From NCBI RefSeq assembly GCF_902825225.1, contig NZ_CADEAK010000006.1:1-64000 (forward strand): DNA of 64,000 nt, read 5' to 3'. The notes below the pieces were generated by a model. That model ran no database searches and had not been told where the DNA came from. It saw only the letters and a program-made list of their open reading frames with translations. This DNA is from Bartonella vinsonii subsp. berkhoffii ATCC 51672 (GTDB lineage: Bacteria; Pseudomonadota; Alphaproteobacteria; Rhizobiales; Rhizobiaceae). The first letter of the stretch is position 1, and each line of letters begins with the position of its first letter. The position numbers and the translations under genes are program-made. Shown piece after piece: positions 19,714-29,754 of the stretch.

Positions 19714-19832
19714 CTGGATATTGTTTAAAACGAAGAAAATTAATGGCTTGTTTAAGATCTGTCTGCTTTAATAATTGGAGCTTCTATAAATTGTTTAAGC
19801 TTTTATAATTAAATGGGAAGAGAGACAAGTTC

Positions 19833-21308
19833 ATGGTGAGTCAAATTATTCCAGTCTCTTCCTTTGATTGTATTGTTTTTGGTGGCAATGGCGATTTAAC
19901 GTCACGCAAACTTATTCCAGCTCTCTATCATTGCCAGTGTGTTGGACAATTGAGTGAGCCAACACGTATTATTGGGGTTTCACGCTCTTCACTGAATAGT
20001 GAAGAGTATCAAAATTTTGTTCGCGCTTCTCTAGAAAAACATGTTCATCCAAAAGATCTCAATCAAATTGAACTGAACCGTTTTCTTTCGCGTTTAACCT
20101 ACGTTTCTGTTGATATTACATCAGATCGGGGATGGCGTGATCTTGCTCTAGTGCTGTCAAAAAATCCAGCTGATATTCGGGCTTTTTATTTAGCGATTGG
20201 TTCGCATCTTTTTGATGATATCGCGATGAGATTAGGCCAAAATGGTTTGGTAACGCAGAAAACACGGATTATTATTGAAAAACCTATTGGCCGTGATGTA
20301 AGAACAGCAATTGCACTCAATGATATATTTGCAAGAGTGTTTAATGAAGATCAAATCTTTCGCATTGATCATTATCTTGGCAAGGAAACAGTTCAAAACT
20401 TAATGGCATTGCGCTTTGTCAATACACTCTATGAGCCGTTATGGAATTCCAATTATATTGATCATGTTCAGATAACGGTTGCTGAATCTTTAGGATTGGA
20501 GGGACGTGCAGAATATTATGAAAGTGTGGGTGCACTACGCGATATGGTACAAAACCATATGCTGCAATTGCTCTGTTTGGTTGCTATGGAAATACCATTT
20601 ACCAATAGAGCAAATGCTGTGCATGATGAAAAACTGAAGGTCTTACATTCTTTAACACCTCTTGATGTGCATAATGTAGAGCAATACACTGTACGTGGGC
20701 AGTATCTTTCTGGTATCTTGAATGGTGTTTCTGTAGGCTCTTATCTTGATGATTTAGGGAAAAAAGTCAGTAAGAGCGAAACATTTGTAGCACTTAAGGT
20801 TAAGATTAACAATTGGCGTTGGGCAGAGACACCTTTTTATTTACGAACCGGTAAACGCATGTCTACACGGATGTCTGAAATTGTTGTCGTTTTTAAACCC
20901 ATCCCTCATAATATTTTTACTACGAATTTTGATGAAATTTTTTCTAATCGGCTCGTTATTCGTCTTCAGCCTAATGAAGGGGTAAAACAATGGTTGATGA
21001 TTAAGGATCCAGGTCCTGGTGGTATGCGATTTCGTCATATTCCATTGGATATGAGTTTTGCATCTGCGTTTTCTGAACGTAATCCTGATGCTTATGAACG
21101 CCTCTTGATGGATGTTATTCGCGGAGATCAAACCCTATTTATGCGTCGAGATGAAGTTGAGGCTGCTTGGGGTTGGATTGATCCTATTCTTGAGGGATGG
21201 CAAGCAATACAGCAGCCTGTTCATGGATATAGTGCTGGTTCGTGGGGGCCATCTGCTTCGACACTTTTGATGGAACGTGATGGGCGTATATGGAACAACT
21301 TAGTTTAG
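19833..21308 (+). CDS. zwf: Glucose-6-phosphate 1-dehydrogenase
   Basis: Oxidises glucose-6-phosphate to 6-phosphogluconolactone with NADP+, the entry to the oxidative pentose-phosphate and Entner-Doudoroff routes. The 491-residue length is typical. Seen: N-terminal cofactor motif V-F-G-G-N-G-D-L-T-S-R-K-L (G-x-x-G-D-L), E-K-P-I-G-R-D (~150), and the active-site R-I-D-H-Y-L-G-K-E near residue 177, with the catalytic histidine conserved. The C-terminal half has F-Y-L-R-T-G-K-R. It is the first gene of a zwf-pgl-edd cluster, with pgl starting 4 bases after its stop. Confidence 0.98.
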   Translation: MVSQIIPVSSFDCIVFGGNGDLTSRKLIPALYHCQCVGQLSEPTRIIGVSRSSLNSEEYQNFVRASLEKHVHPKDLNQIELNRFLSRLTYVSVDITSDRGWRDLALVLSKNPADIRAFYLAIGSHLFDDIAMRLGQNGLVTQKTRIIIEKPIGRDVRTAIALNDIFARVFNEDQIFRIDHYLGKETVQNLMALRFVNTLYEPLWNSNYIDHVQITVAESLGLEGRAEYYESVGALRDMVQNHMLQLLCLVAMEIPFTNRANAVHDEKLKVLHSLTPLDVHNVEQYTVRGQYLSGILNGVSVGSYLDDLGKKVSKSETFVALKVKINNWRWAETPFYLRTGKRMSTRMSEIVVVFKPIPHNIFTTNFDEIFSNRLVIRLQPNEGVKQWLMIKDPGPGGMRFRHIPLDMSFASAFSERNPDAYERLLMDVIRGDQTLFMRRDEVEAAWGWIDPILEGWQAIQQPVHGYSAGSWGPSASTLLMERDGRIWNNLV

Positions 21309-21312
21309 AGTA

Positions 21313-22056
21313 ATGAGTGTGCATGGAATGAATATTGACCGTTTAAATTTTGAAACACCGGCGACCCTAGCTTTAGCATTAGCTGATCATGTTGCAGCAG
21401 AGCTTAGTGTGGCTGTCCTTGAGCGTAAGCGCGCAATTTTAGCAGTTTCTGGTGGTAAAACACCAGAATTGTTTTTTCATTATTTGTCAAAAGCTGATAT
21501 TGATTGGCAAAATATTATCATCACTTTGGTTGATGAACGCTTTGTACCTACTCAGCATGAGCGTTCAAATGAACATAAGGTACGGCGTCATTTGTTACAA
21601 AATTTTGCAGCTAAAGCGCATTTTGTAGGACTTTATCATAAGGCAATCACTGTTGAGCTTGCTGCTTTTTCAGCCGCTAGTCATATCAATACCTTGCCTA
21701 AACCATTTGATGTTATTGTTTTAGGAATGGGGAAGGATGGACATACTGCTTCTTTTTTTCCTGATGCTAATCGTTTGAAACAAGCACTTGATCTTCAAAC
21801 GCAAGCACTTGTTTTGCCACTTCATGCAAAGAGTGCTCTTGAGCCAAGACTTACGCTCACTTTGCCAGTTATTATACAATCTCGTTGTATTGTTCTCCAT
21901 TTTGAAGGTTTTCAGAAACGCGATTGTTTTGAAGCAGTTTGTCAGGATGGGGATGAAATAGAAATGCCTGTTCGTGCAGTTTTACGCAATGCCCATCATC
22001 TTGTTCAGGTTTATTGGTCACCGAATGAAAATGAAATAAGTGAAGTGAAAATGTGA
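21313..22056 (+). CDS. pgl: 6-phosphogluconolactonase (DevB type)
   Basis: Hydrolyses 6-phosphogluconolactone to 6-phosphogluconate. The 247 residues match the DevB/NagB-like family: A-V-S-G-G-K-T-P-E-L-F (~43-53) phosphate-binding loop, L-V-D-E-R-F-V-P (~73), and V-L-G-M-G-K-D-G-H-T-A-S-F-F-P (~137). It starts 4 bases after zwf and precedes edd by 66 bases, so it is surely in the same operon. Confidence 0.96.
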   Translation: MSVHGMNIDRLNFETPATLALALADHVAAELSVAVLERKRAILAVSGGKTPELFFHYLSKADIDWQNIIITLVDERFVPTQHERSNEHKVRRHLLQNFAAKAHFVGLYHKAITVELAAFSAASHINTLPKPFDVIVLGMGKDGHTASFFPDANRLKQALDLQTQALVLPLHAKSALEPRLTLTLPVIIQSRCIVLHFEGFQKRDCFEAVCQDGDEIEMPVRAVLRNAHHLVQVYWSPNENEISEVKM

Positions 22057-22122
22057 TACAGATGTAGAGGATACGCAATCTCTCGTTAATGATGGAAAGC
22101 GTAAATGAGGGGGTATAAAACT

Positions 22123-23945
22123 ATGGCACTTTCTAAGATAATTGCTACGGTTACACGAAAGATTTATGAGCGTTCTCTATCAATACGAGAAATTTATTTA
22201 GATCGCATTGCGAAGGCGCAGGAAAATCTCCCCAAGAGAAGTTTTTAGGATGTGCCAATCAGGCTCACGGGTTTGCGGCCAGTGGTCAAATAGACAAAGA
22301 GCGACTAAAGCGTAATATTGTTGGAAATATTGGTATTATCACTGCATATGATGATATCCTTTCATCACATCAACCTTTTTCATCTTTTCCTCACCTCATT
22401 AAAGAGGCTGCCCGTATGGTTGGTGGTGTTGCACAAGTGGCAGGCGGTGTTCCTGCAATGTGTGATGGTGTAACACAAGGAAATGCGGGAATGGAGCTTT
22501 CTCTTTTTTCGCGTGAAGTGATTGCAATGGCGACAGCTATAGGCTTATCACACGAACTGTTTGATGCTGCTTTGTATCTTGGCGTTTGTGATAAAATCGT
22601 ACCTGGTTTAATAATTAGGGCGCTCACATTTGGTCACTTACCAGGAATTTTTGTTCCAGCTGGGCCTATGACAAGAGGGCAAGGCAATGATGAAAAAGCC
22701 AAGATACGCCAGCTTTACGCAGAAAATAAGATAGATCGCCAAACATTGCTGGAATCAAAAGCGCGTTCTTACCATGGACCAGGAACATGTACATTTTATG
22801 GGACCGCTAACTCAAATCAAGTGATACTGGAGATGATGGGGCTACATATGCCGGGAAGCTCTTTCAGCAATGCGGACACACCATTGCGTGATGCTTTAAC
22901 AAAGGAAGCTACTCAGCGTGTACTTGAAATGACAGCTCTTGGTGATGGTTATAGTCCCCTTGGTATGATAATTGATGAACGTTCTTTCGTGAATGCTATT
23001 GTAGGATTAAATGTGACAGGAGGATCGACCAACCATGCGATTCATTTGATTGCTATGGCTGCTTCTTGCGGTATTCAATTGACATGGCATGATATTGCAG
23101 AAATTTCCTCAGTTGTTCCTCTTTTAGCACGGATTTATCCTAACAGTTTGGCTGATATTAATCATTTTCATGCTGCTGGTGATATGGGATTTGTTATTCG
23201 CGAGCTCATTGAGGCAGGGCTTGTGCACGAAGATGTCTGTACAGTTTTTGGTAAAGACCTCAATGCTTATGCAATTGAAGTAAAACTTTCCGCTGATGGT
23301 AGCGTGATGCGTGTGCCTGCTCTCAAGGAAAGTGGTGATCAGAAGGTATTAGTAGGGTGGAAACACCCCTTTCAACCTGATGGTGGTATTCGTGTTTTAT
23401 CAGGAGATTTAGGGACAGCTATTATTAAAGTTTCTTCTGTTAAATCTGAACATTGGCGAATTGAAGCACTCGTTCTTGTCTTTGATGATCAAGAGGGGTT
23501 ACAAAAGGCTTTTAAATCTGGAGCATTGAATGACAAAGACTTTATCGCTGTCATCCGTTATCAAGGGCCAAGAGCTAATGGCATGCCAGAACTTTATAAA
23601 TTAACGACAATTTTAGGTCTTTTACAAGATCGAGGTCAAAAGGTAGCGTTAATAACGGATGGTCGTATGTCCGGTGCATCAGGGAAAATTCCTGCCGCAA
23701 TCTACGTGACACCAGAAGCTTTGGAGAGTGGTCCCATTGCGCATTTGCAAGATGGTGACATCATTCGTCTTGATGCGCATATAGGAAAATTAGCTCTTTT
23801 GGAAGATTTGTCAAAATTTAATGCACGAACGATCATACTTCCTGATCTTTCAAAGAATGAATATGGTGTTGGGCGTGAGCTTTTTCGTGTTTTTCGCCAA
23901 TCCGTTAACCGTGCAGATCAAGGGGCATCTGTTTTGATAGTATGA
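22123..23945 (+). pseudogene. edd: Phosphogluconate dehydratase with a -1 frameshift near the 5' end
   Basis: Edd dehydrates 6-phosphogluconate to KDPG in the Entner-Doudoroff pathway and needs a 4Fe-4S cluster. The reading frame from ATG 22123 (GAGGGGG upstream) gives 41 residues ending K-R-S-F and meets TAG at 22246. The family continues with L-x-C-x-N-x-A-H-G-F, and exactly that sequence is found one frame over, from 22245, running open to 23945. One extra T in the T5 run at 22242-22246 would restore a ~607-residue protein of normal length. The rest is well preserved: C-D-K-I-V-P-G, G-T-C-T-F-Y-G-T-A-N, T-D-G-R-M-S-G-A-S-G-K. It may be a young pseudogene, slippage-dependent, or a sequencing error. 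A restart inside the second frame would lose conserved residues. Confidence 0.88.
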
Positions 23946-23994
23946 GTAAACGAATATTCATTGCAATAAATATGAAAAATATGCGTAAGATTTC

Positions 23995-24894
23995 TTAAAA
24001 TTTGGGTACAGGCAGATTGTGTGCTCGAGCAGCTGCTTTGAGCGTATTCACCATGAGCATGGCAATTGTCATAGGTCCAACTCCTCCTGGAACAGGGGTA
24101 ATTGCAGCAGCTTTTCCTTTTATTTCTTCAAAATCGACGTCACCAACAAGACGTGTCTTTTCTATACCTTTTTCTGGAGCTGCAATGCGGTTAATGCCAA
24201 CATCAATAACAATGGCACCATTTTTAACCCAGTCTTTTTTAATCATTTTTGGGTGACCTATAGCTGCTACTAAAATATCCGCGCTACGACATACATCATC
24301 AAGGTCACGGGTACGACTGTGGGCAATTGTTACGGTAGCATTTGCAGCTGTTAAAAGAGCGGCCATAGGTTTTCCTACAATATTAGAGCGTCCAATAACA
24401 ACGGCATCAAGACCGGATAAATCTCGCCCGCATTGTTGTTCAATCATCATCATAGCGCCTGCTGGTGTACAAGGAATGATAGCATCTTCAAGGTTATTGG
24501 TTGCGAGTTTTCCTACATTGATATAATGGAAGCCATCCACATCTTTTTGGAAAGCAATGGCTTGTGTTATGCGGTTTGTATTAATATGGGCAGGCAGGGG
24601 AAGTTGTACTAAAATACCATGGATTTTAGGGTCAGAATTTAATGCAGCAATGCGTTGAAGAAGTTCGGGTTCTCGTGTTTCTTTGGAAACCATATGTTTA
24701 ATTGAAAAAAAACCACATTCTTCGGCTTTTTTGCTTTTCGATGAGACATAAACCTGACTTGCAGGGTCATCTCCGACAATAATGACGGCGATACCAGGTT
24801 GTATATTGTAGTGATTGCGAAGTTTTGTTGTTTCAGCCTTAACTTTTACAATAATCTCTTCAGCGAGCTTTTTTCCGTCGATAATATTATTCAT
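23995..24894 (-). CDS. folD: Bifunctional methylenetetrahydrofolate dehydrogenase/cyclohydrolase
   Basis: Interconverts 5,10-methylene-, methenyl- and 10-formyl-tetrahydrofolate using NADP+, supplying one-carbon units. The 299 residues show [13 protein letters not shown] (catalytic lysine near residue 56), [15 protein letters not shown] (~165), and the C-terminal [12 protein letters not shown] chose ATG 24894, with AAGGA upstream; an upstream in-frame start would include that site and add 19 atypical residues. It converges on edd. Confidence 0.97.
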   Translation of the reverse strand: MNNIIDGKKLAEEIIVKVKAETTKLRNHYNIQPGIAVIIVGDDPASQVYVSSKSKKAEECGFFSIKHMVSKETREPELLQRIAALNSDPKIHGILVQLPLPAHINTNRITQAIAFQKDVDGFHYINVGKLATNNLEDAIIPCTPAGAMMMIEQQCGRDLSGLDAVVIGRSNIVGKPMAALLTAANATVTIAHSRTRDLDDVCRSADILVAAIGHPKMIKKDWVKNGAIVIDVGINRIAAPEKGIEKTRLVGDVDFEEIKGKAAAITPVPGGVGPMTIAMLMVNTLKAAARAHNLPVPKF

Positions 24895-25218
24895 TTGAGA
24901 GAGATCCTTTCGATAGGGCTGTTTATTTTTTTGTAAAGCATTTGCTGACAATACAATAGCGTTTTATACAACTATTCCTATAAGAACAGTAAGAATGGTA
25001 CGACGATATTATGTATTTTATAGTTTTTGGTAGCTTTTAAAATAATCACTTTGTAAAGAAGCAGCAACATTGCTGTTCTCATAAACTTTGGATAAGAACA
25101 AGAATAATGAAGTTGTTAAATGAGATAAGGCAAAATTTAGAATTATAGGAAGTTTTTTTAACGATCATTTAAGTTTGCTTTTAATCTTGTTATAGGAGTG
25201 AGAGTGTAGAGGAAGATT

Positions 25219-27099
25219 GTGTGCATTAGAATAATAAAATTTTTAAGCGGAATTTTTATTACAATTATTTTTTTGTTTGGAGTGGGTCTTTTTGTTTTAC
25301 TTTATCTTGTTTCTACCGACACGATTCGTATTCGTTTAGCACAGGATTTGAGTACGTGGACGGGTTATAATGTGCAATTGCGTGATCCACCACGATTGAA
25401 TCTTTTTCCTTCCCCTAAAGCATTTCTTTCTAGTGTTACTTTAACATCAAAGATAAATCATGTTGTGCCGTTGATGGAAGCTGAATCAATAGAGGTTGAT
25501 CTTTCTTTGATCGATCTTCTTTTTGGACATGTTTCTTTTTCAGAAACGCGAATTGTGCGCCCTCAGTTTGTTATGGAAAAGCCTGTTAAAACAGCTGCAG
25601 ATTTTTTTGATAGTTTTTCACGATCACGAGGTGCATTAGGATTAGCAATACGCAGTGCTCGTGAAATATTGAAGCATAATCCTGACCATCCCGATATAGA
25701 GCGTCTTTTGAAGCAACTGTTTGGGCGGATTGTGGTCGAAAATGGTGTTCTTGTGTATCATGATCGTATTTCCAGAATAGCAGAAAAAATAACGGGTTTA
25801 AATGCAACCTTAGATTGGCCCGAATCGACACAAAAAGTGAAATTTCGTGCGAATGCTCGTTGGCGCGGAGAGTTGACCAAGTTATCAATTGATGCCGATC
25901 AAGCGTTGCTGCTTTTAGCAGGAGGGAAAAGCCAGATTAAGGCAAGTCTCAATTCTGTGCGTGGTGGTGTAACCTTTATAGGGCAGGCACGATTATCTGA
26001 ATATTATCGTTTTGATGGAAAGGTATCGATGCGTTCTCCTGGTTGGGATCAGACATTGTCTTGGATTGGAGGTAATCAGTTTTGGGGGCATAGATTAAAA
26101 GCACCTATTGTATGGGAGTCTGGTTTTTTAGCACAGCCCATGCATATCCAAATGAATAATGTTGTATTTACGATGGGTACAGCAAATGCGCGTGGAGCTT
26201 TAGAAGTTGATTTTCAGGACTATGTTCCAATTGTAATGGGATCTTTAGCATTTGATAACCTAGATTTTAATGTTTTGGGATCAATGTTTTCTTCCGTTAA
26301 AAAACAGGATTCATTCCTTGATAGGGAAATTTTTGATCGTATTGGGGTGGATATACGGCTTTTTTCACCACAAGCAAAAGTAGGGAAATTCGCACTTACC
26401 AATTTAGCTGCTGCAATACAAATAAAAAATGGGCATGGTATTTTTGATCTGGGACATGCAAATGTTTTTGGTGGCTCATTTCAAAGCAATATTGAAGTTG
26501 TACCATCTGAAAAGAAAATGCGTATTAAAGGACGCCTTTCAGGGACTTCTGTTGATATACAAACTGCTACAGAGGCTCTGGGAATAACTCCATTTGTACA
26601 GAGCAAAGCAAACTTTACTATGACGGCAGAAACGCTTAGTAGTTCTTGGTCAGAAATCTTTTCGAAGATGCAGGGTAAATTAACATTGAATATGTCTTCT
26701 GGTCGATTATTAGGATATGATTTGAATGATTTACAGATGATACTTTCAAAAAAGGAGCAATTTCTTTTAATGGGGGACAATGCCCTTTCAACAGCTTTTG
26801 ATCTCTGGAATATTCAAACAAGTTTTTCAGACGGGACGATAAAGGTAACAGAATCACTGATGCGTACGGCAGATTGGAGTTTATCCATTTTGGGAACAAT
26901 TTCATTTGCTGTTATGCAAGATCTACACAATGAATTTAGATTGCAGGCACGATTGCGAAAAACGCATAGCTCAAAGACGCTCTGTCAAGATGTTCAATGC
27001 CTTGCTAACAGTCTCGTTTGGCCTTTTACTTTTTCTTTTAGTTCTGAAGGACAAGAACGCGGCAATTTTTGGGTCAAAAAAGACATCTATGCGAATTGA
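25219..27099 (+). CDS. AsmA family membrane-anchored protein
   Basis: A 626-residue protein with an N-terminal membrane segment (~8-31) followed by the AsmA N-terminal pattern: L-A-x-D-L-S-x-W-T-G-Y, R-D-P-P-R-L-N-L-F-P-S-P, and L-x-S-V-T-L-T. Residues ~430-600 match the C-terminal AsmA repeat (T-A-E-T-L-S-S-S-W, L-x-x-M-x-G-K-L-T-L-N, W-S-L-S-I-L-G-T-I). AsmA-like proteins are periplasm-spanning beta-groove proteins tied to outer-membrane lipid homeostasis. Translation appears to start at GTG 25219, preceded by GAGGAAG at a rather short distance. It is flanked by long spacers and probably transcribed alone. Confidence 0.85.
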   Translation: MCIRIIKFLSGIFITIIFLFGVGLFVLLYLVSTDTIRIRLAQDLSTWTGYNVQLRDPPRLNLFPSPKAFLSSVTLTSKINHVVPLMEAESIEVDLSLIDLLFGHVSFSETRIVRPQFVMEKPVKTAADFFDSFSRSRGALGLAIRSAREILKHNPDHPDIERLLKQLFGRIVVENGVLVYHDRISRIAEKITGLNATLDWPESTQKVKFRANARWRGELTKLSIDADQALLLLAGGKSQIKASLNSVRGGVTFIGQARLSEYYRFDGKVSMRSPGWDQTLSWIGGNQFWGHRLKAPIVWESGFLAQPMHIQMNNVVFTMGTANARGALEVDFQDYVPIVMGSLAFDNLDFNVLGSMFSSVKKQDSFLDREIFDRIGVDIRLFSPQAKVGKFALTNLAAAIQIKNGHGIFDLGHANVFGGSFQSNIEVVPSEKKMRIKGRLSGTSVDIQTATEALGITPFVQSKANFTMTAETLSSSWSEIFSKMQGKLTLNMSSGRLLGYDLNDLQMILSKKEQFLLMGDNALSTAFDLWNIQTSFSDGTIKVTESLMRTADWSLSILGTISFAVMQDLHNEFRLQARLRKTHSSKTLCQDVQCLANSLVWPFTFSFSSEGQERGNFWVKKDIYAN

Positions 27100-27190
27100 C
27101 CGCTATTTTTATTGGTACTGGAGAACATTTTAGAAAAACTGTTAAAAGCCTTATGTCATTATACAATTCTAGAGATAAGCTTTTCAGTAC

Positions 27191-27334
27191 TTATTGAATC
27201 TCTGAAGAAATGCCATAGCCATCTTTAGTGACGGGGAACTTCCCATCTGCTCCTACGGAGCCGATTCCTACAGTAATCAGAATAAAAGCCAATAAGCTGA
27301 TAATAGTAATAATTGTGGCTTTTTTAGCAGACAT
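27191..27334 (-). CDS. 47-residue single-pass membrane peptide
   Basis: A short frame from ATG (27334-27332) to TAA (27193-27191) with GAGGA 5 bases upstream of the ATG. It opens with M-S-A-K-K-A, has one hydrophobic helix at about residues 7-27 rich in isoleucine and leucine, then a polar tail containing D-G-K-F-P-V-T-K-D-G-Y-G. The positive start, clean helix and good ribosome-binding site make it more likely real than chance. It lies between asmA-like and rsmE on the opposite strand. I do not recognise the family. A signal-anchored or secreted small protein is the inference. Confidence 0.6.
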   Translation of the reverse strand: MSAKKATIITIISLLAFILITVGIGSVGADGKFPVTKDGYGISSEIQ

Positions 27335-27568
27335 ATTTTTCCTCAAACCATGTGATCTATGATTGAATGCAAAGGTGAATAATGTATTTTTATAAAATTA
27401 CAGATAAACAGAATCACTTAGTGATCCATTTGTTCCCACTATTATCTCATAAAGCAAAAAAGACTCTATAATTCTTTAATATATTATAGTTCTATAGATA
27501 TAATTCTCTCTTTTTGTTATATGTTTTTTTATCTGCTCGATGATTATATTTGATTTTGGCACAATTCT

Positions 27569-28312
27569 ATGCGCGTAAATTATAAACTTAAAAGGTTATT
27601 TATCCGGCAACCACTTGCTTTGAATGAAGTAATCAAGATAGAGGGGGCGCGAGCTTCTTATCTTATACATGTTTTGCGGATGCAAGAAGGCGCTGAAATT
27701 TTACTTTTTAATGGACAGGATGGTGAATGGCTTGCTAAACTCACCGACATTAAGAAAAAATTTGTTGTGCTTCAGCTTATTCATCAAGAAAGATTGCAAA
27801 CGGCGCATTCGAATCTCATTTACTGCTTTGCTCCACTAAAAAACGCGCGTTTGGATTATATGGTGCAGAAAGCTGTTGAAATGGGGGTATCGGTTTTGCA
27901 GCCTGTTATAACGCATCACACACAGGTTACGCGTATCAATATGGCGCGTATGAAAGCGAATGTTATTGAAGCTTCCGAGCAGTGTGGTATTTTATCTGTA
28001 CCTGAGTGTATATCTGCTGTCTCGTTAGCGGAGCTCTTAGCACATTGGGACCATGCACGACCTTTGTTCTTTTGTGATGAAGCGCACAAACCGCATAATC
28101 TATTACATCTTTTAAAAAAGTATGAAATGACAACATTTGGTGTTCTCATTGGTCCAGAAGGTGGATTTAGTGAGGAAGAGCGGAACTTATTAAAAAAACA
28201 TCCATTTGTGATTCCGATATCTTTGGGGCCACGTGTTTTACGTGCTGACACTGCAGCTGTTGCTGCTTTGGCTCTTCTTAATGTTACCGTGGGGGATTGG
28301 TCAATTAATTGA
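27569..28312 (+). CDS. rsmE: 16S rRNA (uracil-1498-N3)-methyltransferase
   Basis: SPOUT-class methyltransferase that methylates U1498 in helix 44 of 16S rRNA with S-adenosylmethionine. The 247 residues have an N-terminal PUA-like domain (R-L-F-I, H-V-L-R-M-x-E-G near 33-39) and the knotted C-terminal domain with Q-K-A-V-E-M-G-V (~97), I-G-P-E-G-G-F-S-E-E-E (~193) and L-G-P-R-V-L-R-A-D-T-A-A (~218). gshA follows after 68 bases, an order common in Rhizobiales. Confidence 0.96.
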   Translation: MRVNYKLKRLFIRQPLALNEVIKIEGARASYLIHVLRMQEGAEILLFNGQDGEWLAKLTDIKKKFVVLQLIHQERLQTAHSNLIYCFAPLKNARLDYMVQKAVEMGVSVLQPVITHHTQVTRINMARMKANVIEASEQCGILSVPECISAVSLAELLAHWDHARPLFFCDEAHKPHNLLHLLKKYEMTTFGVLIGPEGGFSEEERNLLKKHPFVIPISLGPRVLRADTAAVAALALLNVTVGDWSIN

Positions 28313-28380
28313 GAAGTTCGTAGAATCATTCTAAATGATTCATTTAAAATGATGGAACTGATGATAGGATACAATAAGTT

Positions 28381-29754
28381 ATGGCGCTTGATATAACGGA
28401 TGAAAGTGAAATTTATAACTTAGATTCCTTGGTTAGCTATTTCCAAGGGGGATGTAAAGCAGAGCATGATTGGCGTATTGGTACGGAACATGAAAAATTT
28501 CCGTTTTATATAGATGGTTTTCGTCCTGTTCCCTATGAAGGTTCTAAAGGAATTCGCGCACTTTTAGAAGGAATGCAAGAAGTTTTAGGATGGCAGCCTA
28601 TTGTGGATGAGGGAAACATTATTGGGCTGATAGGATCAGTTGGTCAAGGTGCTATTTCTTTAGAACCTGGGGGACAATTTGAATTATCTGGTGCACCATT
28701 GAAAACCATTGGCCATACTTATTGCGAAGTGATGGAGCATTTAGCTCTTCTCAAAAAAATTTCAGGACCATTGGGTATTGGTTTTCTTGGTATGGGGGCT
28801 AGTCCAAAGTGGACTTTAGCTGAAACACCGCGAATGCCTAAGTCACGTTATCAGATTATGACAAATTATATGCCAAAAGTTGGTCATAGTGGACTTGATA
28901 TGATGTATCGCACATCAACGGTTCAAGTGAATCTTGATTTTTCATCTGAAATTGATATGCGGCGAAAAATGCAAGTATCAATGAAATTACAGTCTGTTGC
29001 GACAGCATTATTTGCTAGTTCGCCTTTTACAGAGGGAAAACCTAACAGCTTTTTATCTTGGCGCTCAGAAATTTGGCGTGATACTGATAATCAGAGGTCA
29101 GGAGTTCTTCCTTTTGTATTTTCTGAGCATTTTGGTTTTGCGGATTACGTTGAATGGGCACTTGATGTCCCCATGTATTTTGTCGTGCGTGACGGTCGTT
29201 ATTATGATTGTACACATATAACTTTTCGTCAGTTTATGAAGGGAGCATTAAAGGGACAGGTTACCAATTCAATACCCAATATGGGAGATTGGATTAATCA
29301 TCTCTCAACTTTGTTTCCCGAAGTGCGCTTAAAGCGATTTTTAGAAATGAGAGGCGCTGATTGCGGTTCTTGGAAGCATATCTGTGCGTTGTCCGCTTTT
29401 TGGGTTGGACTTCTTTATGATAGTGAAGCATTGAATGAAGCAGAGGCTTTGACAAAAGATTGGTGTTTTGAAGAAGTTTTGGATATGCGCAGACATGTCC
29501 CTAAAGAAGGACTAAGAACCCCTTTTCGTCAGACCATAATTTTAGAAATAGCGCGTCAGGCTGTTGCTATTTCACGCAAGGGTTTAAAAAATCGCAGACA
29601 GTATGATGCATATGGTTTAGATGAGACAAATTTTCTGGTTCCCTTAGAAGAGGTGATTGCAATGGGACAAACAGATGCCGATAGGTTTTTGTCTCTTTAT
29701 CATTCTATTTGGAATGAGACTGTGGAACCTATATTTTTAGAATGTGCCTATTAA
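28381..29754 (+). CDS. gshA: Glutamate-cysteine ligase (rhizobial/plant-type)
   Basis: ATP-dependent ligation of glutamate and cysteine, the rate-limiting step of glutathione synthesis. The 457-residue length and motifs fit the GCS2/plant-like group: G-T-E-H-E-K-F (~37), P-Y-E-G-x-x-G-I-R, S-L-E-P-G-G-Q-F-E-L-S-G-A (~98), M-Y-R-T-S-T-V-Q-V-N-L-D-F (~180), and W-R-S-E-I-W-x-D-T-D. The start lacks a strong nearby ribosome-binding site. The cystine carrier tcyP lies on the same strand ~860 bases downstream, consistent with supply of the cysteine precursor, though not clearly one operon. Confidence 0.95.
   Translation: MALDITDESEIYNLDSLVSYFQGGCKAEHDWRIGTEHEKFPFYIDGFRPVPYEGSKGIRALLEGMQEVLGWQPIVDEGNIIGLIGSVGQGAISLEPGGQFELSGAPLKTIGHTYCEVMEHLALLKKISGPLGIGFLGMGASPKWTLAETPRMPKSRYQIMTNYMPKVGHSGLDMMYRTSTVQVNLDFSSEIDMRRKMQVSMKLQSVATALFASSPFTEGKPNSFLSWRSEIWRDTDNQRSGVLPFVFSEHFGFADYVEWALDVPMYFVVRDGRYYDCTHITFRQFMKGALKGQVTNSIPNMGDWINHLSTLFPEVRLKRFLEMRGADCGSWKHICALSAFWVGLLYDSEALNEAEALTKDWCFEEVLDMRRHVPKEGLRTPFRQTIILEIARQAVAISRKGLKNRRQYDAYGLDETNFLVPLEEVIAMGQTDADRFLSLYHSIWNETVEPIFLECAY

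Noticed and set aside
22416-23945. Treating the long edd frame as a complete gene starting at ATG 22416
   Set aside because: The frame continues upstream with clear Edd homology (C-x-N-x-A-H-G-F), and a start at 22416 would remove about 95 conserved N-terminal residues.
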